From: Rhynchopus sp. YZ270_cl-10
Lineage: Eukaryota; Euglenozoa; Diplonemea; Diplonemida; Diplonemidae
Direction: 5' to 3'
NCBI GenBank assembly: GCA_964035575.1
Contig: OZ037837.1
Coordinates: 1,984,001 to 2,048,000, forward strand
DNA: 64,000 nt
A model generated the notes under the pieces. That model did not search any database. It was not told where the DNA came from and saw only the letters and a program-made list of their open reading frames with translations. The translations under genes were made by a program, and so were the position numbers. The number at the start of each line of letters is the position of its first letter. Position 1 is the first letter of the stretch. This document shows positions 1 to 10,085 of the stretch, piece by piece.

Positions 1-369
1 GTTTTCCTTTGAGAATGTTCTCCACCTACTAACACCTGTCTGTTCCACCAACGTATGCGCCCCTTGCTTTTTCTATTCTAGGGCGGGTTGGAGCAGAGCC
101 ACACTTCACCGAAAACAAAACAGTTTCCCTGAACTGGTCTTGTCTATTCTTTCTTGACGCACTGTTACCTATTGTTCACACAGTTGCTCTGCTGGCGTGC
201 TGTTGCTAACTACTTTACACACCGTTGTCCCTATCTTTTATTGTGGTGTAGCCTGCCTGCCTTACGGCATACAGGACAGACTAATAGCGGTCGTGGGGAA
301 CTTCCTCACTCTTTGTTTTTCTACCCCGAGACATCTTAAGATTGCACGGGTTGTTTCTCACCACTACAT

Positions 370-463
370 GAGAGCTCGCGGTTCTTTTATCAAACAGATT
401 TTATTCTCCGCCCCGTACCCAAAATGTAAACACCATTTTCAATCAGGGAAAAATATTTTGTTA
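370..463 (+). repeat. Fragment of the ~330-bp dispersed repeat
   Basis: The segment matches the interior of the full copies at 4667-4995 and 12056-12386, including the run TTTTATTCTCCGCCCCGTAC. The ends of the repeat are missing here. Confidence 0.8.
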
Positions 464-996
464 CATTTTTCCAGCGTTTCCTGAACAGTAGAATCCTTAT
501 TTTCGTGTCGTGTAGACTGTTTTCTGTGTCGTGTAGGATTTTGTGTTTTCTCGTTATCATGTTATCTGGGTGCGAACACGTCGCGCAAATCAAATACGCT
601 CAGATTGCGGTCCTGTGGAATGGAATGGAATGGAATAAACGATAAAGGGAATTGATTTGGTCAATACCTGGAGTGTTGAGACCAACGAGCTGTTTGCATC
701 TTCGACATTTGCAAGTTAATGCACACTCTTTACCATGGCGGGCTGGATGAGCTTCGCTGACAGATCAACAGTTTTTGTACTAAGAAACTGCACCAGAGGG
801 CCTATACACTGCTGTGATGTTATCCAAACATTTGGCATTCTGGATCACATACGGTGGATGTGGTTCTAGCACATTCTGTGGCTTCTCGATTCCAACTCCT
901 TTTTGGAACGTCATCCAGTCCGTCACACGAACGCTGCTAGCGTCCAGGTGTAGAGGTTCGACTCCATGGCGGTTTTTGTGTTCGCAAATATTTATC

Positions 997-1085
997 TGAA
1001 CAAGATAAAACAATAAGCTCGCGGTTCTTTGCACCTTGTGTTTCTAATAAAAACCAAAAGCGTTGTGTGTGAATAAAATACATAA
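997..1085 (+). repeat. Internally deleted copy of the ~330-bp dispersed repeat
   Basis: It begins with the family's 5' end (TGAACAAGATAAAACAATAA) and jumps after about 35 bp to the family's 3' part (GCACCTTGTGTTTCT and AGCGTTGTGTGTGAA). The middle seen in the full copies is absent. Confidence 0.75.
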
Positions 1086-1364
1086 AACAACACAGTTATG
1101 TTTACACCACAGTGAGTGCACAAAAAAAGAAGCAAACACCTGTCCCCCTGCTTACGAATAACAACCGGCAACACACATCCCCACTCCTTCTTCAGGTTTT
1201 CCAAACTAGCGGTTGCCAGGACACCCTTGCCTCGATAGTGCTGTGCACCACCACCCTCTGTCACATTTCTGTCAAGACGTCGACACGAGGGAAGCAAGGG
1301 TCATACTTCCTTGTGTTGCGGTCCGCTTTGCCCTCTCTCCTGTTGAGGTGCTTTGTGTCGCGGT

Positions 1365-1414
1365 GCTGGTTTCTCTCTATTCCCCTGCCCTCTCTGCATG
1401 CCACTCACTTTCAG
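1365..1414 (+). promoter_or_regulatory. Candidate trans-splice acceptor
   Basis: A long C/T tract ends in TTTCAG at 1414, 17 bases before the ATG at 1432. No cis intron is needed because no upstream exon is seen. The same arrangement precedes nearly every gene in the window. Confidence 0.5.
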
Positions 1415-1431
1415 GAACTTTCTAATACAAC

Positions 1432-4218
1432 ATGATGTTAGCCAGATCTGTGGCTGTTCTAGCTGTGTTCCTGTCACTAGGAACACATGTGCAGGCAGCA
1501 CGCAAGTATGAAGGTGTGCAGATCAGCATTGTGATGTCGGAGTGGGCAATGCGTCCATTTGGCCCATACGTGAAGCGCTTCTACGACGAAACAGGGTGCA
1601 ACGTGACGCTTGTGCGTGACGACTCCGCCTCACTCATCAAAAGGATTGCTGCAGCTTCGGACAGCGGCTTCGGAGAGGACGGGTACATGATTCTGTCGCT
1701 GGACCTTCCGCAGCTGGCACGTTCGGGGCACGTCCGTGACCTGACGGACAGGATTCGTGATGACGACAAACTGGCATGGGACGATCTGCTCCCGTTCTAC
1801 CGTGACCAGAACACTGCGTACCGCAAGCGCACCTATGGCATGCCGTCTGACGGTGGTCTCATTGGCATGTTCGGGCGGAAGGACCTGGTCCCCATCGGAA
1901 GCGAGCCAGAGACTGTGGAGGAGCTGCTAGCGATGGTGAAGCGCTTCGACGGGCAGGACTTGAACGGCGATGGGATCCCCGACCGTGGGTGGTGTGAGTG
2001 CAGAGGACCCACAGATGACATCCTGACGACACTTGTGAACGGGGAGTACGTGATGCAGTTCATTGCAACATACATGCAGACGAAGGGCTCGCAGCAGGGC
2101 ATCTGGTTTGACCCTGTCACAATCCAGGCGAATGTTGACCACGAGGGGTTCAGGAAGGGGTTCGAAATGGCGCTGGCGGTGTGGCAGGCAGGGACACGTG
2201 CCACAGGCAACGAGTGCAACAGACACGCAGACTCGACATCAGGCATGAACATTCCCCGCATGAGGTGGGGGAACGGCACGTGCGCGTTCTCAGTGAACTG
2301 GCAGGGAGGGATCCTGCGTGATTTCTATTTGGAGAACACGTACGCAGGTGTAGGCACGAACAGGACACGCCTCTTTCCATTCCCAGGAACAACACACGTC
2401 GACATCGACAAGAAGCTGACGGAGTGCACAGCCACAAGCTGCCCGTATGCCGTGAAGGGACGTTCTGGGAAGCTGCTCAACTACGCGCCGTACGCAGCCT
2501 TGGGGGGAGGGTACACGCTGCTGATCGGAACACACTCACAACACTTTGATGCCACATTTGACTTCATGGCGCATCTGATTGAACCGAAGAATTCTGCCGT
2601 GTGGGTGACCGACAGGCAGTCTGCGTCATTTGAACCGTTCCGTGCGTCGCATCTGTACGCACCTGGCTGGGAGAAAGAGTGGGGCAAGGACATTGCGGAC
2701 CAGTTCATTGAGACGGTGCGGTTCACGAACATCGGTGAGAAGAACATTGCGCCGGACTCCACTATTCCTGAGGCCCCTTTTTTCTCACTGGACGTGGGCA
2801 TGGTGTTTTCAAAGGCACTTGAGGGAAACCTTACTGTGGACGAAGCGCTGAAGGAGATCAGAAACCTGTGGCTCATCCGTGCCGAGCGCAACGGTATTGA
2901 GAAGGTGCGCGACCTCTACCGGGAGACGCTGGGGATGGCACCGTACGCTCCACCCACTGTGCTGACGACGGTCGAGGATGCGCTGGAAACATGGCACATC
3001 ATCCTGATCGTGGTGGGCGGTGTGCTTGCTGTGTTCGTTATCCTGTTCCTGGTCTACAAATATCGTGTTAGCAACGAAGCGTACAGACTGCAGTTTGCCG
3101 ACAACGTTGTGGCCGCACGGTGCGCGAAGGCCATTGCCTCGATGCAGCTGGACCAGGTGGCGTACCTTACTGAGCTGAAGACGCCGAACGCTATTCAGGC
3201 GTCCTTCATTGAGATTGTGGACCGTCTGAACCAGTACAAGGCGTACATGCCGCAGTCGTTGTTTGTGAAGGATTCGTCTACCGACGATGCGGAGAAAAGC
3301 GCTGTCATGAAGCTGGAGCAAAGTGCGGCGTCGTCAGTGAAGTCTTCTCGCAACTCAAGCCTCTCGAGGAAGTCGCGCTCGACTACAATGAGCCTCGCAC
3401 ACCACAGGGAGAAGGTAAACCTCTCCACAGAAGTCAAGAAGCGCAAAGTGTCTCTGGTGGTCACGAGCTTGAAGGAATCTCTGATCGAGCAGGGCACGGC
3501 AGAGGTCAGCAAGACGATGGCAGCGTATCTGGAGGCTGCACAGTGCTGTGTGTCGAAGCACCGCGGGATCGTGGACGAGGTGATTGGCGACAAGGTGCAT
3601 TCTTCGTACAACACCACGCAGCCGTCCGTGCAGCATGGGAGCATGGCGTTGCAGTGCGTTGTGGGCATGACGAAGGAGTTTAATCTGCCAGTAGTCTCCG
3701 CAGCATCATCTGGGCACGTGATGTGCGGCAACGTCGGGTGCGCGAGCCTCATGCGCTATGGCATCATTGGACAAGCTGAGTCGAATGTCTGGTCGTTGCA
3801 AAGAATGTGCAAGGACTGGGGCTGTACAAACCTCTGTGACGAAGGTGTGTGCCGCGATGCTTCGAGCTTTGAGCTACGTGCAGTGGCACGTATCAAGGCA
3901 GGCACTGCGAAAGACTTCTTAGCCACAGAGGCGCTGCGCAAGATCGAAACCGACTGCGACGAGTGGATGTACGAGATGGACAAGCAGGACAAGAATAAAG
4001 CGTACGGACCGCACAACAAAGCTGTTACGTGTCTCTACCAAGGCGAGTTCGACCAGGCCACTGCGCACATGAAAGACTCGAGCACAGAGCACGATGCCCA
4101 ACTCATCGAGAGGATCAGCAAGTTCCAAATGCTCGGAGAAGCACCTCAGCCCGTACCCTCTGAGGTCAAGAAGAGTCTGCTTGTCACGTACACCAAAGAC
4201 GACTACTATGATGTGTAG
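1432..4218 (+). CDS. Receptor-like protein: solute-binding ectodomain, one TM, cyclase-like cytoplasmic domain
   Basis: This 928-residue protein has a signal peptide (about 1-22) and an ectodomain of ~490 residues resembling bacterial family 1 extracellular solute-binding proteins, with an acidic loop DLNGDGIPD that could bind calcium. One transmembrane helix lies at about 523-545. A helical linker ends in YKAYMPQSLF, followed by a Ser-rich stretch and a class III nucleotide-cyclase-like domain (about 673-825). The second metal-site Asp is kept (GDK, D720), but the position of the first metal Asp is Ser679, so catalysis is doubtful. The C-terminus has an EWMY...GEFDQA tail shared with the genes at 28258 and 34459. 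Likely role: plasma- or flagellar-membrane sensing of a small ligand. The ectodomain family is judged from motifs; the topology is clear. Confidence 0.82.
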   Translation: MMLARSVAVLAVFLSLGTHVQAARKYEGVQISIVMSEWAMRPFGPYVKRFYDETGCNVTLVRDDSASLIKRIAAASDSGFGEDGYMILSLDLPQLARSGHVRDLTDRIRDDDKLAWDDLLPFYRDQNTAYRKRTYGMPSDGGLIGMFGRKDLVPIGSEPETVEELLAMVKRFDGQDLNGDGIPDRGWCECRGPTDDILTTLVNGEYVMQFIATYMQTKGSQQGIWFDPVTIQANVDHEGFRKGFEMALAVWQAGTRATGNECNRHADSTSGMNIPRMRWGNGTCAFSVNWQGGILRDFYLENTYAGVGTNRTRLFPFPGTTHVDIDKKLTECTATSCPYAVKGRSGKLLNYAPYAALGGGYTLLIGTHSQHFDATFDFMAHLIEPKNSAVWVTDRQSASFEPFRASHLYAPGWEKEWGKDIADQFIETVRFTNIGEKNIAPDSTIPEAPFFSLDVGMVFSKALEGNLTVDEALKEIRNLWLIRAERNGIEKVRDLYRETLGMAPYAPPTVLTTVEDALETWHIILIVVGGVLAVFVILFLVYKYRVSNEAYRLQFADNVVAARCAKAIASMQLDQVAYLTELKTPNAIQASFIEIVDRLNQYKAYMPQSLFVKDSSTDDAEKSAVMKLEQSAASSVKSSRNSSLSRKSRSTTMSLAHHREKVNLSTEVKKRKVSLVVTSLKESLIEQGTAEVSKTMAAYLEAAQCCVSKHRGIVDEVIGDKVHSSYNTTQPSVQHGSMALQCVVGMTKEFNLPVVSAASSGHVMCGNVGCASLMRYGIIGQAESNVWSLQRMCKDWGCTNLCDEGVCRDASSFELRAVARIKAGTAKDFLATEALRKIETDCDEWMYEMDKQDKNKAYGPHNKAVTCLYQGEFDQATAHMKDSSTEHDAQLIERISKFQMLGEAPQPVPSEVKKSLLVTYTKDDYYDV

Positions 4219-4666
4219 TGTTTTGCACGCCATTTAGCAGTGTGTGTGTTGACCACTACCGTAGGTGTGGGTATCATGCACGCAGGCGGTGCTGAAGTGA
4301 TATTGTGTCCATCTAAGATAAAAAACAGCATTATTGTTGGTTGTGGGTGGCATGTTACAGTAAATAATTGCCAACTGTAAAACTTTTCAAAAGAAAAAAA
4401 TTAAAATCCCCCCGGCCCCCTTGTCTTTTATTCAACAAAAGTGTTTTTTTTTCACGAGTTCTTTAAAGAGCTTTGTTCTTGTTTTTCAACAAATGAACAG
4501 ATTTGAATATTTTTTTGATGGACAAATACTTTGTGGTGGGAAATGATTCAAACGTCTGAAACTTTTTGTTTATTACCCATGTACAGCACATCATTTCTGT
4601 ACTTCAGGCTAAGGATTTTTTTTTCCTTTTTAGTAAACACGTAGTATTTGACAAAATGCTCGAGAC

Positions 4667-4995
4667 TGAACAAGATAAAACAATAAGCTCGCGTTTCTTT
4701 TATCGAACAGATTTTATTCTCCGCCCCGTACCCAAAACGTAAACACCACTTTGAATCAGAAAAAATATTTTCCTCTCCTTTTTTCTTCCACACGCGCTGG
4801 TTTTTGTATTTCGCTAATTTTTATCAAAAAGCCCTTGTTTCGAGTGCGAAACGTTTCTCCATGTATTGCACGGGAAACAATATGACAAACAGGTGCAGGG
4901 TGGTTCCGTGCTTATCATAGAACCTGGCACCTTGTGTGTCTCCCAAAAACCAAAAAAGCGTTGTGTGTGTAGTTTTGAAGGAAGGAAAAATAAAA
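4667..4995 (+). repeat. Full copy of the ~330-bp dispersed repeat
   Basis: It starts TGAACAAGATAAAACAATAA and ends GGAAGGAAAAATAAAA, nearly the same span as the copy at 12056-12386 (329 versus 331 bp). The A-rich 3' end suggests a retroposed or UTR-derived element. No box A/B promoter was recognised. Confidence 0.85.
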
Positions 4996-5124
4996 CCTCG
5001 TGAAAAGTCGCGCGTCTGCGTATCCCGCTCCCCGCTTGTTTCCCCCTCTTTTCCCCCCTGTGCTCCACGACACTTTCTGTACTTCAGGCAAACACAACCA
5101 TATCGTAAATCAAGTCGAAAAAGG

Positions 5125-5153
<29 letters not shown>
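5125..5153 (+). repeat. Poly(A) run of 29
   Basis: An uninterrupted run of A. Similar runs occur at 40925-40950 and 62867-62893. Confidence 0.95.
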
Positions 5154-5157
<4 letters not shown>

Positions 5158-6018
5158 ACACCCACGAGGCGAGCGTTTTGGCAGGCGCTTGTAAGGACAG
5201 CCAAAAGACTTGAATCTGAGTGCAGAAGTGGTGTGGAAGCGAACAACAAACAACTTTTACTTTTTTCCCCCCCGTTTATAGTCTTTTGAGCAACAAGCAA
5301 AGAGGAACGAGTCTCTCGAGCATTTTTGACATTCATTTTTGGGTGTTTTGAAGGAAAATAAAAACGCGTATAGCGCGGACAGTGTAGCAACTAAACAAAA
5401 GGCGAACCCCCTTCCTTTTTTCTATTCTGGGGTTGGAACAGAGACACACTTTCACCGACAGGTCGGAGGTGTGTGCGTTTCACCAACCTTTCCCTTTTGT
5501 CTTTATTGTTTTTATTGTTTGCGGGGGTGGGGAACTACAGAAAGAAAAATAGGCGGTTGCAATTTTTTATACCGACTTGTCCCGCAAAGTGAATTCCGCG
5601 ACGCCCTAACACAAAGGGCGGTCGGATGTCGATGGCGGTTATTGTCTTAGGCGAGATTTTTGTTGGGTAACAAAGTATTTTACCAATAATTTGTTTTGTG
5701 CGTATGTGTTTACACTCTTTTCTTTGGTCCTGGGCTGGACCTTAAATTGCATCCGGGGGTCCGTTCCTCCAGAAACTCTATGAAGGTGTTGACCGCTCGA
5801 ACCGATGTCTCCTACCTGAGAGATTACAAAACAGGAGGCGAGGAGGGGTATGCGGGGCGTTTTTGTGCCTTCAGGGTCTTTTTGTTTTTCAGCAACCCTG
5901 CCTCTCCTATATCACCAGTGCATAGCCTTTGTCTTTCTGTTGGGGTATGCGGGACTTCCCCTAGTCCTCAGGGTCTAAACGCCCCTGCCCTCTTTTATGC
6001 AAGTTCACCCTGGCAGGG

Positions 6019-6091
6019 TATATAAATGCTGGGTCAGGCTGGCCCCCCTATGCTATGATGGGTGCTCGCACCCGGAGCATAAATGGCCAGC
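6019..6091 (+). other. TATA-like box followed by a three-stem nested hairpin
   Basis: TATATAAA lies at 6019-6026. Downstream, three inverted repeats nest in register: GCTGGCC/GGCCAGC (6038-6044 with 6085-6091), TATGCT/AGCATA (6049-6054 with 6076-6081) and GGGTGC/GCACCC (6060-6065 with 6068-6073). This could fold as a structured RNA or a DNA cruciform. No known RNA family was recognised. Confidence 0.4.
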
Positions 6092-6329
6092 GGTCAGGCC
6101 AGAGTCGCTCTACGGAGTCTCTCTGCCACGCCTTTGGGTTACGGTGTGCTGCCTGTAAGGACGTCCATGTATATCCCTAAGAGAAAGGGTGAGGCCCAAC
6201 TGTCGGTACAGCATGGGGCGCCAAGAGAGAGATGTTGTGACCCCCCCGCCCACCCCTTTTTGTGTTTTTGGGTTTCTGCTCTCTTGTGTAGACTATCGTG
6301 CATCAAGCGTTGGGTGCAGCGAACTGCAG

Positions 6330-6530
6330 TACCTGTAAGCTCACAACTCTTCAACGGAAGGTGGGCCGCCGGCTGTCGAGCGGTTGTGAACCGCCCTCGT
6401 TCTCTTACGGTACGGGCCAGTCATTAGGTTTCCTTTTTACATCTTCTGTTGTTGGCCGCAGGGTACTTGTGCTTTCATCCGGATGGCTGGCATCGTACGT
6501 GGGTCAGTCGGAGGTGCCTGCATTAATAAC
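6330..6530 (+). repeat. ~200-bp dispersed repeat, copy 1
   Basis: It is about 90% identical by eye to 40123-40320, with shared runs such as TTACGGTACGGGCCAGTCAT and GTACTTGTGCTTTCATCCGG. Its right end (GTCGGAGGTGCCTGCAT) resembles a piece of the 3' flank of each propeller gene in the tandem array. Confidence 0.85.
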
Positions 6531-8356
6531 TTCACTTTCTTTCTGTCTTTTTTGTAATTGTAAGATCAAATGGGAAAATGATTATTCAGCTAAGTTTTAA
6601 GCACAGTTTAGGCAGCGAGCCATTAAAGCCCAGAACAAAGAAAATTGGAAATATTGCGGCCAAATTTCTTCTGGAAAAATTGAAACTTTACACTCACAAT
6701 ACAAAAGAGTAGCAATTGCTATTTGAGAGTTTCCACTCTTATTGTTTATTTTTTAACGCTCGTGGACACATGATGGGGTGACGCGAGAGCACTCCGAGAG
6801 GCCTGTTCGGTGCTTTTATTTTCTGAGTCACCCATAACGACGATTCACTAGATATTATACACCGATGAGCTCACAATCCCCAAGAACCCCATAACCCCTT
6901 TCCCGCTCCCTTTTTCTTTACACATGAGTCAGTCACACAACAAAACACTGATTGGGGTAAAAACCTAAGGTGGGCTTTGGCATTTCAAAACTCGAAGGAG
7001 AGGTTTTTACCCCCTCCACCAGATGTTTGACTGCACTTTCGATTATTCTTTTTTTTCTTTCAAACAAGATTGATTTTGTCTGTGGCCGTCTTTGCATTCA
7101 GTTTCTTTTTGAGGGGATGCGCCCAATAAATCGGGGATGTATCATTTTACTCTAATCTTTAAGACTTTGAGCACAAATTAATCCCACTTGTTTCTGGGGT
7201 CAGACCACAAGAGGGATGAAGTGTGCCTGTATTTCCTCCCGTTGGCAGGAGGGGGTACTGCAGGGCTATTCTGTTTTGTCTTCAGGGAGGTACACTTCCC
7301 TGACCCCCTACTACGTATTCGTACAAATTATCGGCCGTAAAAAAGGTCGGACTTCCAGAAAAATTCCTGAAAAGGTCGAACATTGTTGTCGATAATGTGT
7401 ACGATTACTGCAATACAACCACCCCATGATACCATTACGGCAGAAAAAACACTCAAAGATGAATGCTATTGACGCGCCTTCTCCACTTCCTCCTCCCCAC
7501 TCCCCTGCACTTTTCTGTCTCTCTGCTTTGGCAGGGATGAGTAATGAAGAACAGGGTTGTACCTCTGAGTCCTGCATCACCATTATCAACACTGCACTAT
7601 GCTAGTGTTTTTTTTGGCTGTGTTGCAAAGCAAGAGCGGTAGCGTGAAAACCTCCCCTCTCCAGAAACAAAACCACACTGGACTGGACAGTCTTATTTTT
7701 CTCCCCTGCTTCTCTCCCCGTCTCCCCGTGTTAATATTTCATTTTCCCCAAGTTTCACTGACCTAATGCTTGTATGCTTCCCTCGGGCGGATTTGCTGGC
7801 CCCAGTTTTATTCACTTTTTTTTTGTATTCAAAAGAAAACCGACGCTGGAGCTTTTCTGGAACTGTTTTATTTTTCGTTTTTTGTTCGCTTTCTTTTCTT
7901 CTCCCTCACACTTGTTTCGCTCACTGTACAGACAATAGGACTTTTGACCCTCGCTTCGCTCGGACCAAGTACGGTACTTTTTATGTGCATAATACCCTTG
8001 CTCTGTCCAGTTTTATGTGCAAAAAATAGGCAACAAAATAAAAACTTCAAAAAAGCTCAGGGGGGGGGAAAGTGTTTTGTTTTACACACATGCTCATGGG
8101 TTCCATCTGTTTTGGTGTATCCACATGACATGTTTTGTACGCGTGGCTCAGTGCATATCACAGCACGGCGTTCACTAAACGTGACTATGCCGCATTGCTC
8201 CACAGCCTAGGTACCCCGTTGCATAAAGTCACCTGTGTGACAAGACCGCACAGTGCGGACCTGGTGCTACATCCGCTAGTTCGGATAACAGAAGATATTA
8301 CGCATTTTTGTGGTTTCTTCTTGCGACCCAAACACCTCAACAGAGATACACAAACC

Positions 8357-9424
8357 ATGGAAATATGTGTAGAGTCCTTAGACGGAGAGAAGCACACAGT
8401 CGAGGTGGGTGTGGATGATACAACTGCGGACATACGGCGGAAGGTGGCGTCTGCAGCAGAGTTGTGCGAAGACGGCTTTCACATGAGCTTTGGGGGCAAG
8501 GTGCTGGCCGAAGGAGACGACACGACGCAGCTGAGTGCTGGGGACACAATTTTTCTAACAAAAACTAAGAAGTTCGCGTCCATTGCAGCTCTTCGTGCCT
8601 TGGGTGAGACAAAGCTGACCACAGAGAGGCTGGAGAGTGTGGAGTACCCTAAGCTCATCCAGCTGCTGCTTCAGGCAGAAGTTGCTACTGAAATCTGCAC
8701 TGGGTTCTTGGCAGGTCGTTCGTTCGAGGAGCTCGACCTGAGTGATGTGTCAGGTGTCACCAAAATCAGTGACGCATTTCTCCGCAACTGCTACGCGTTG
8801 GAAACTCTAGATGTGTCTGAGTGGAACAACGTCAGGCAGGTTGGGGATGAGTTTCTCTTCAACTGCAGGGCATTGACCGCGGTGAACGTGTCTGGGTGGA
8901 ACAATGTCACGTATATTGGTGACGAGTTCTTCTGTAATTGCAATCGGTTGAGAACACTAGACCTGTCTGGTTGGACGACTGTCAGGTACTGTGGCCAGCA
9001 CTTTCTCTTCAACTGCACGGCGTTGACGGCAGTTGACGTATCTGGGTGGAGCAATGTCACGCAGGTGGGGGAGGACTTCCTCCGAAACTGCGGGTCCTTG
9101 ACGACACTTGACTTGTCTGGGTGGACCAGTGTCGTGCAGGTTGGGTACAACTTCCTCCACAACTGCAGCAGCTTAGTAACTGTTGATTTGTCAGGGTTGC
9201 GCAATGTCACGGTGATAGGTGAATACTTTCTCTGCAACTGCAGCGCCTTGACGACACTCGACCTGTCTGGTTGGACACGTGTCACGGACATTGCGGAGCA
9301 CTTTCTTGAAGGGTGCAAATTACTAAAAGCAAGCAGCATCAACGTCACCGGATCGAGCAGTGTTGTGTCAGAGTCGGTACGTCAGGCCTGCTGTGCGAAC
9401 CGCGTGCAATGTGTGTGCATGTGA
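8357..9424 (+). CDS. Ubiquitin-like domain + BspA-like leucine-rich-repeat protein
   Basis: The ATG at 8357 is chosen because it sits in an ACCATGG context and starts a ubiquitin-like fold (MEICVESLDGEKHTVEV..., residues 1-72), giving a 355-residue protein. After a helical linker come eight 24-residue repeats of the form LTTLDLSGW-x-x-V-x-x-VG-x-x-FL-x-NC (about 120-330), a BspA-like LRR. From the third repeat on they tend to alternate between AV(D/N)VSGW and TLDLSGW types, as if built from a 48-residue dimer. The tail is Cys-rich (CCANRVQCVCM). The ubiquitin-like domain ends without a Gly-Gly, so processing as a modifier is unlikely; a scaffold or adaptor role is inferred. A pyrimidine-poor CAACAG acceptor lies 13 bases upstream of the ATG. 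Confidence 0.85.
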   Translation: MEICVESLDGEKHTVEVGVDDTTADIRRKVASAAELCEDGFHMSFGGKVLAEGDDTTQLSAGDTIFLTKTKKFASIAALRALGETKLTTERLESVEYPKLIQLLLQAEVATEICTGFLAGRSFEELDLSDVSGVTKISDAFLRNCYALETLDVSEWNNVRQVGDEFLFNCRALTAVNVSGWNNVTYIGDEFFCNCNRLRTLDLSGWTTVRYCGQHFLFNCTALTAVDVSGWSNVTQVGEDFLRNCGSLTTLDLSGWTSVVQVGYNFLHNCSSLVTVDLSGLRNVTVIGEYFLCNCSALTTLDLSGWTRVTDIAEHFLEGCKLLKASSINVTGSSSVVSESVRQACCANRVQCVCM

Positions 9425-9576
9425 TTCATGGTGAAGCGGTGTTGCATTAAGGGAAAAGGGGAAAACGTTTATCTGATGTTGATTGTTCAAACACGATTTG
9501 TTTTGCTCAGAAAAACAAAACTCCTTTTTGTAAGCTTTTTGTTTTCATTGTTTCCCCTGTTTTTATTTGGTTAAAG

Positions 9577-9735
9577 TATTCCTGTAGTGTTGGTTGTCAG
9601 TTTCATCCCCACTGTCTCCTGGCTGATGGTTCCTTGGAACCAATCGTCGGGTGGCTAGCCGCTTGTCAACCCTGTTCTAAAGAGAGTTTTATTTGTTATG
9701 TTCAGTTATGTGTACACAAGAGGTATAATATATTA
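9577..9735 (+). repeat. Left edge of the tandem array (unit tail, interrupted by a transposon)
   Basis: The sequence from about 9590 (TGTTGGTTGTCAG...) matches the unit tails at about 15117, 17340, 20214 and 22466. It continues after the transposon at 11787, so a sixth, incomplete unit tail marks the left boundary of the array. Confidence 0.85.
9727..9735 (+). repeat. 9-bp target-site duplication, left (AATATATTA)
   Basis: AATATATTA flanks the element and recurs at 11787-11795. The uninterrupted units carry it once, within GGTATAATATATTATTCATC. Confidence 0.9.
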
Positions 9736-9930
9736 GGGGTAATTATCATAACACCCACGTTACTAATACCCATTTACGATAATACCCACTGGGTATTATC
9801 GTAAACTTTTTGGGTATTATCGTAAAGTTTTTGGGTATTATCGTAAACTTTTTGGGTATTAGTTTTGGGTATTATCGTAAACTTTTTGGGTATTATCGTA
9901 AACTTTTTGGGTATTACCCAGGTTGGGTAG
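9736..9930 (+). repeat. Left terminal inverted repeat of the MULE-type element
   Basis: It pairs with 11612-11786 over essentially its whole length apart from the first 12 bases and one extra 21-bp motif. It includes a palindrome TTTACGATAATACCCA-C-TGGGTATTATCGTAAA (arms 9773-9788 and 9790-9805). Confidence 0.9.
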
Positions 9931-10085
9931 TACCCAGGTACCCAGGTACCCAGGTACCCAGGTACCCAGGTACCCAGGTACCCAGGTACCCAGGTACCCA
10001 GGTACCCAGGTACCCAGGTACCCAGGTACCCAGGTACCCAGGTACCCAGGTACCCAGGTACCCAGGTACCCAGGTACCCAGGTAC
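9930..10085 (+). repeat. 8-bp tandem repeat (GTACCCAG)n, about 19 copies
   Basis: A perfect or near-perfect run of the octamer, itself built around the palindrome GGTACC. It lies just inside the left inverted repeat. Open frames on both strands here are by-products of the repeat. Confidence 0.97.

Larger units (their letters stand above)
1..1431. other. Gene-poor leader region with dispersed-repeat fragments
   Basis: No convincing gene is seen; open frames are short (under 110 codons) and overlap on both strands. The stretch holds two fragments of a ~330-bp dispersed repeat (370-463 and 997-1085). About 50 bp near 70-115 recur around 5410-5455. A pyrimidine-rich tract at 1365-1412 leads into the first gene. 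Confidence 0.6.
4219..8356. other. 4.1-kb intergenic region, no gene recognised
   Basis: Open frames are short and inconsistent. The stretch contains a full ~330-bp dispersed repeat (4667-4995), a 29-base A run (5125-5153), a TATA-like box with a nested hairpin (6019-6091), a ~200-bp dispersed repeat (6330-6530) and long T-rich tracts. An open frame continues upstream of 8357 to 8135, but it is not needed for the downstream gene. Confidence 0.6.

Noticed and set aside
5696-6427. Short ORFs of 109 and 114 codons in the gene-poor region
   Set aside because: No domain or signal, overlap with the dispersed repeat and hairpin, and no acceptor tract upstream.
6330-6530. Possible rRNA fragment
   Set aside because: Some phrases recall large-subunit rRNA, but no continuous conserved rRNA core could be recognised; kept as an unclassified repeat.
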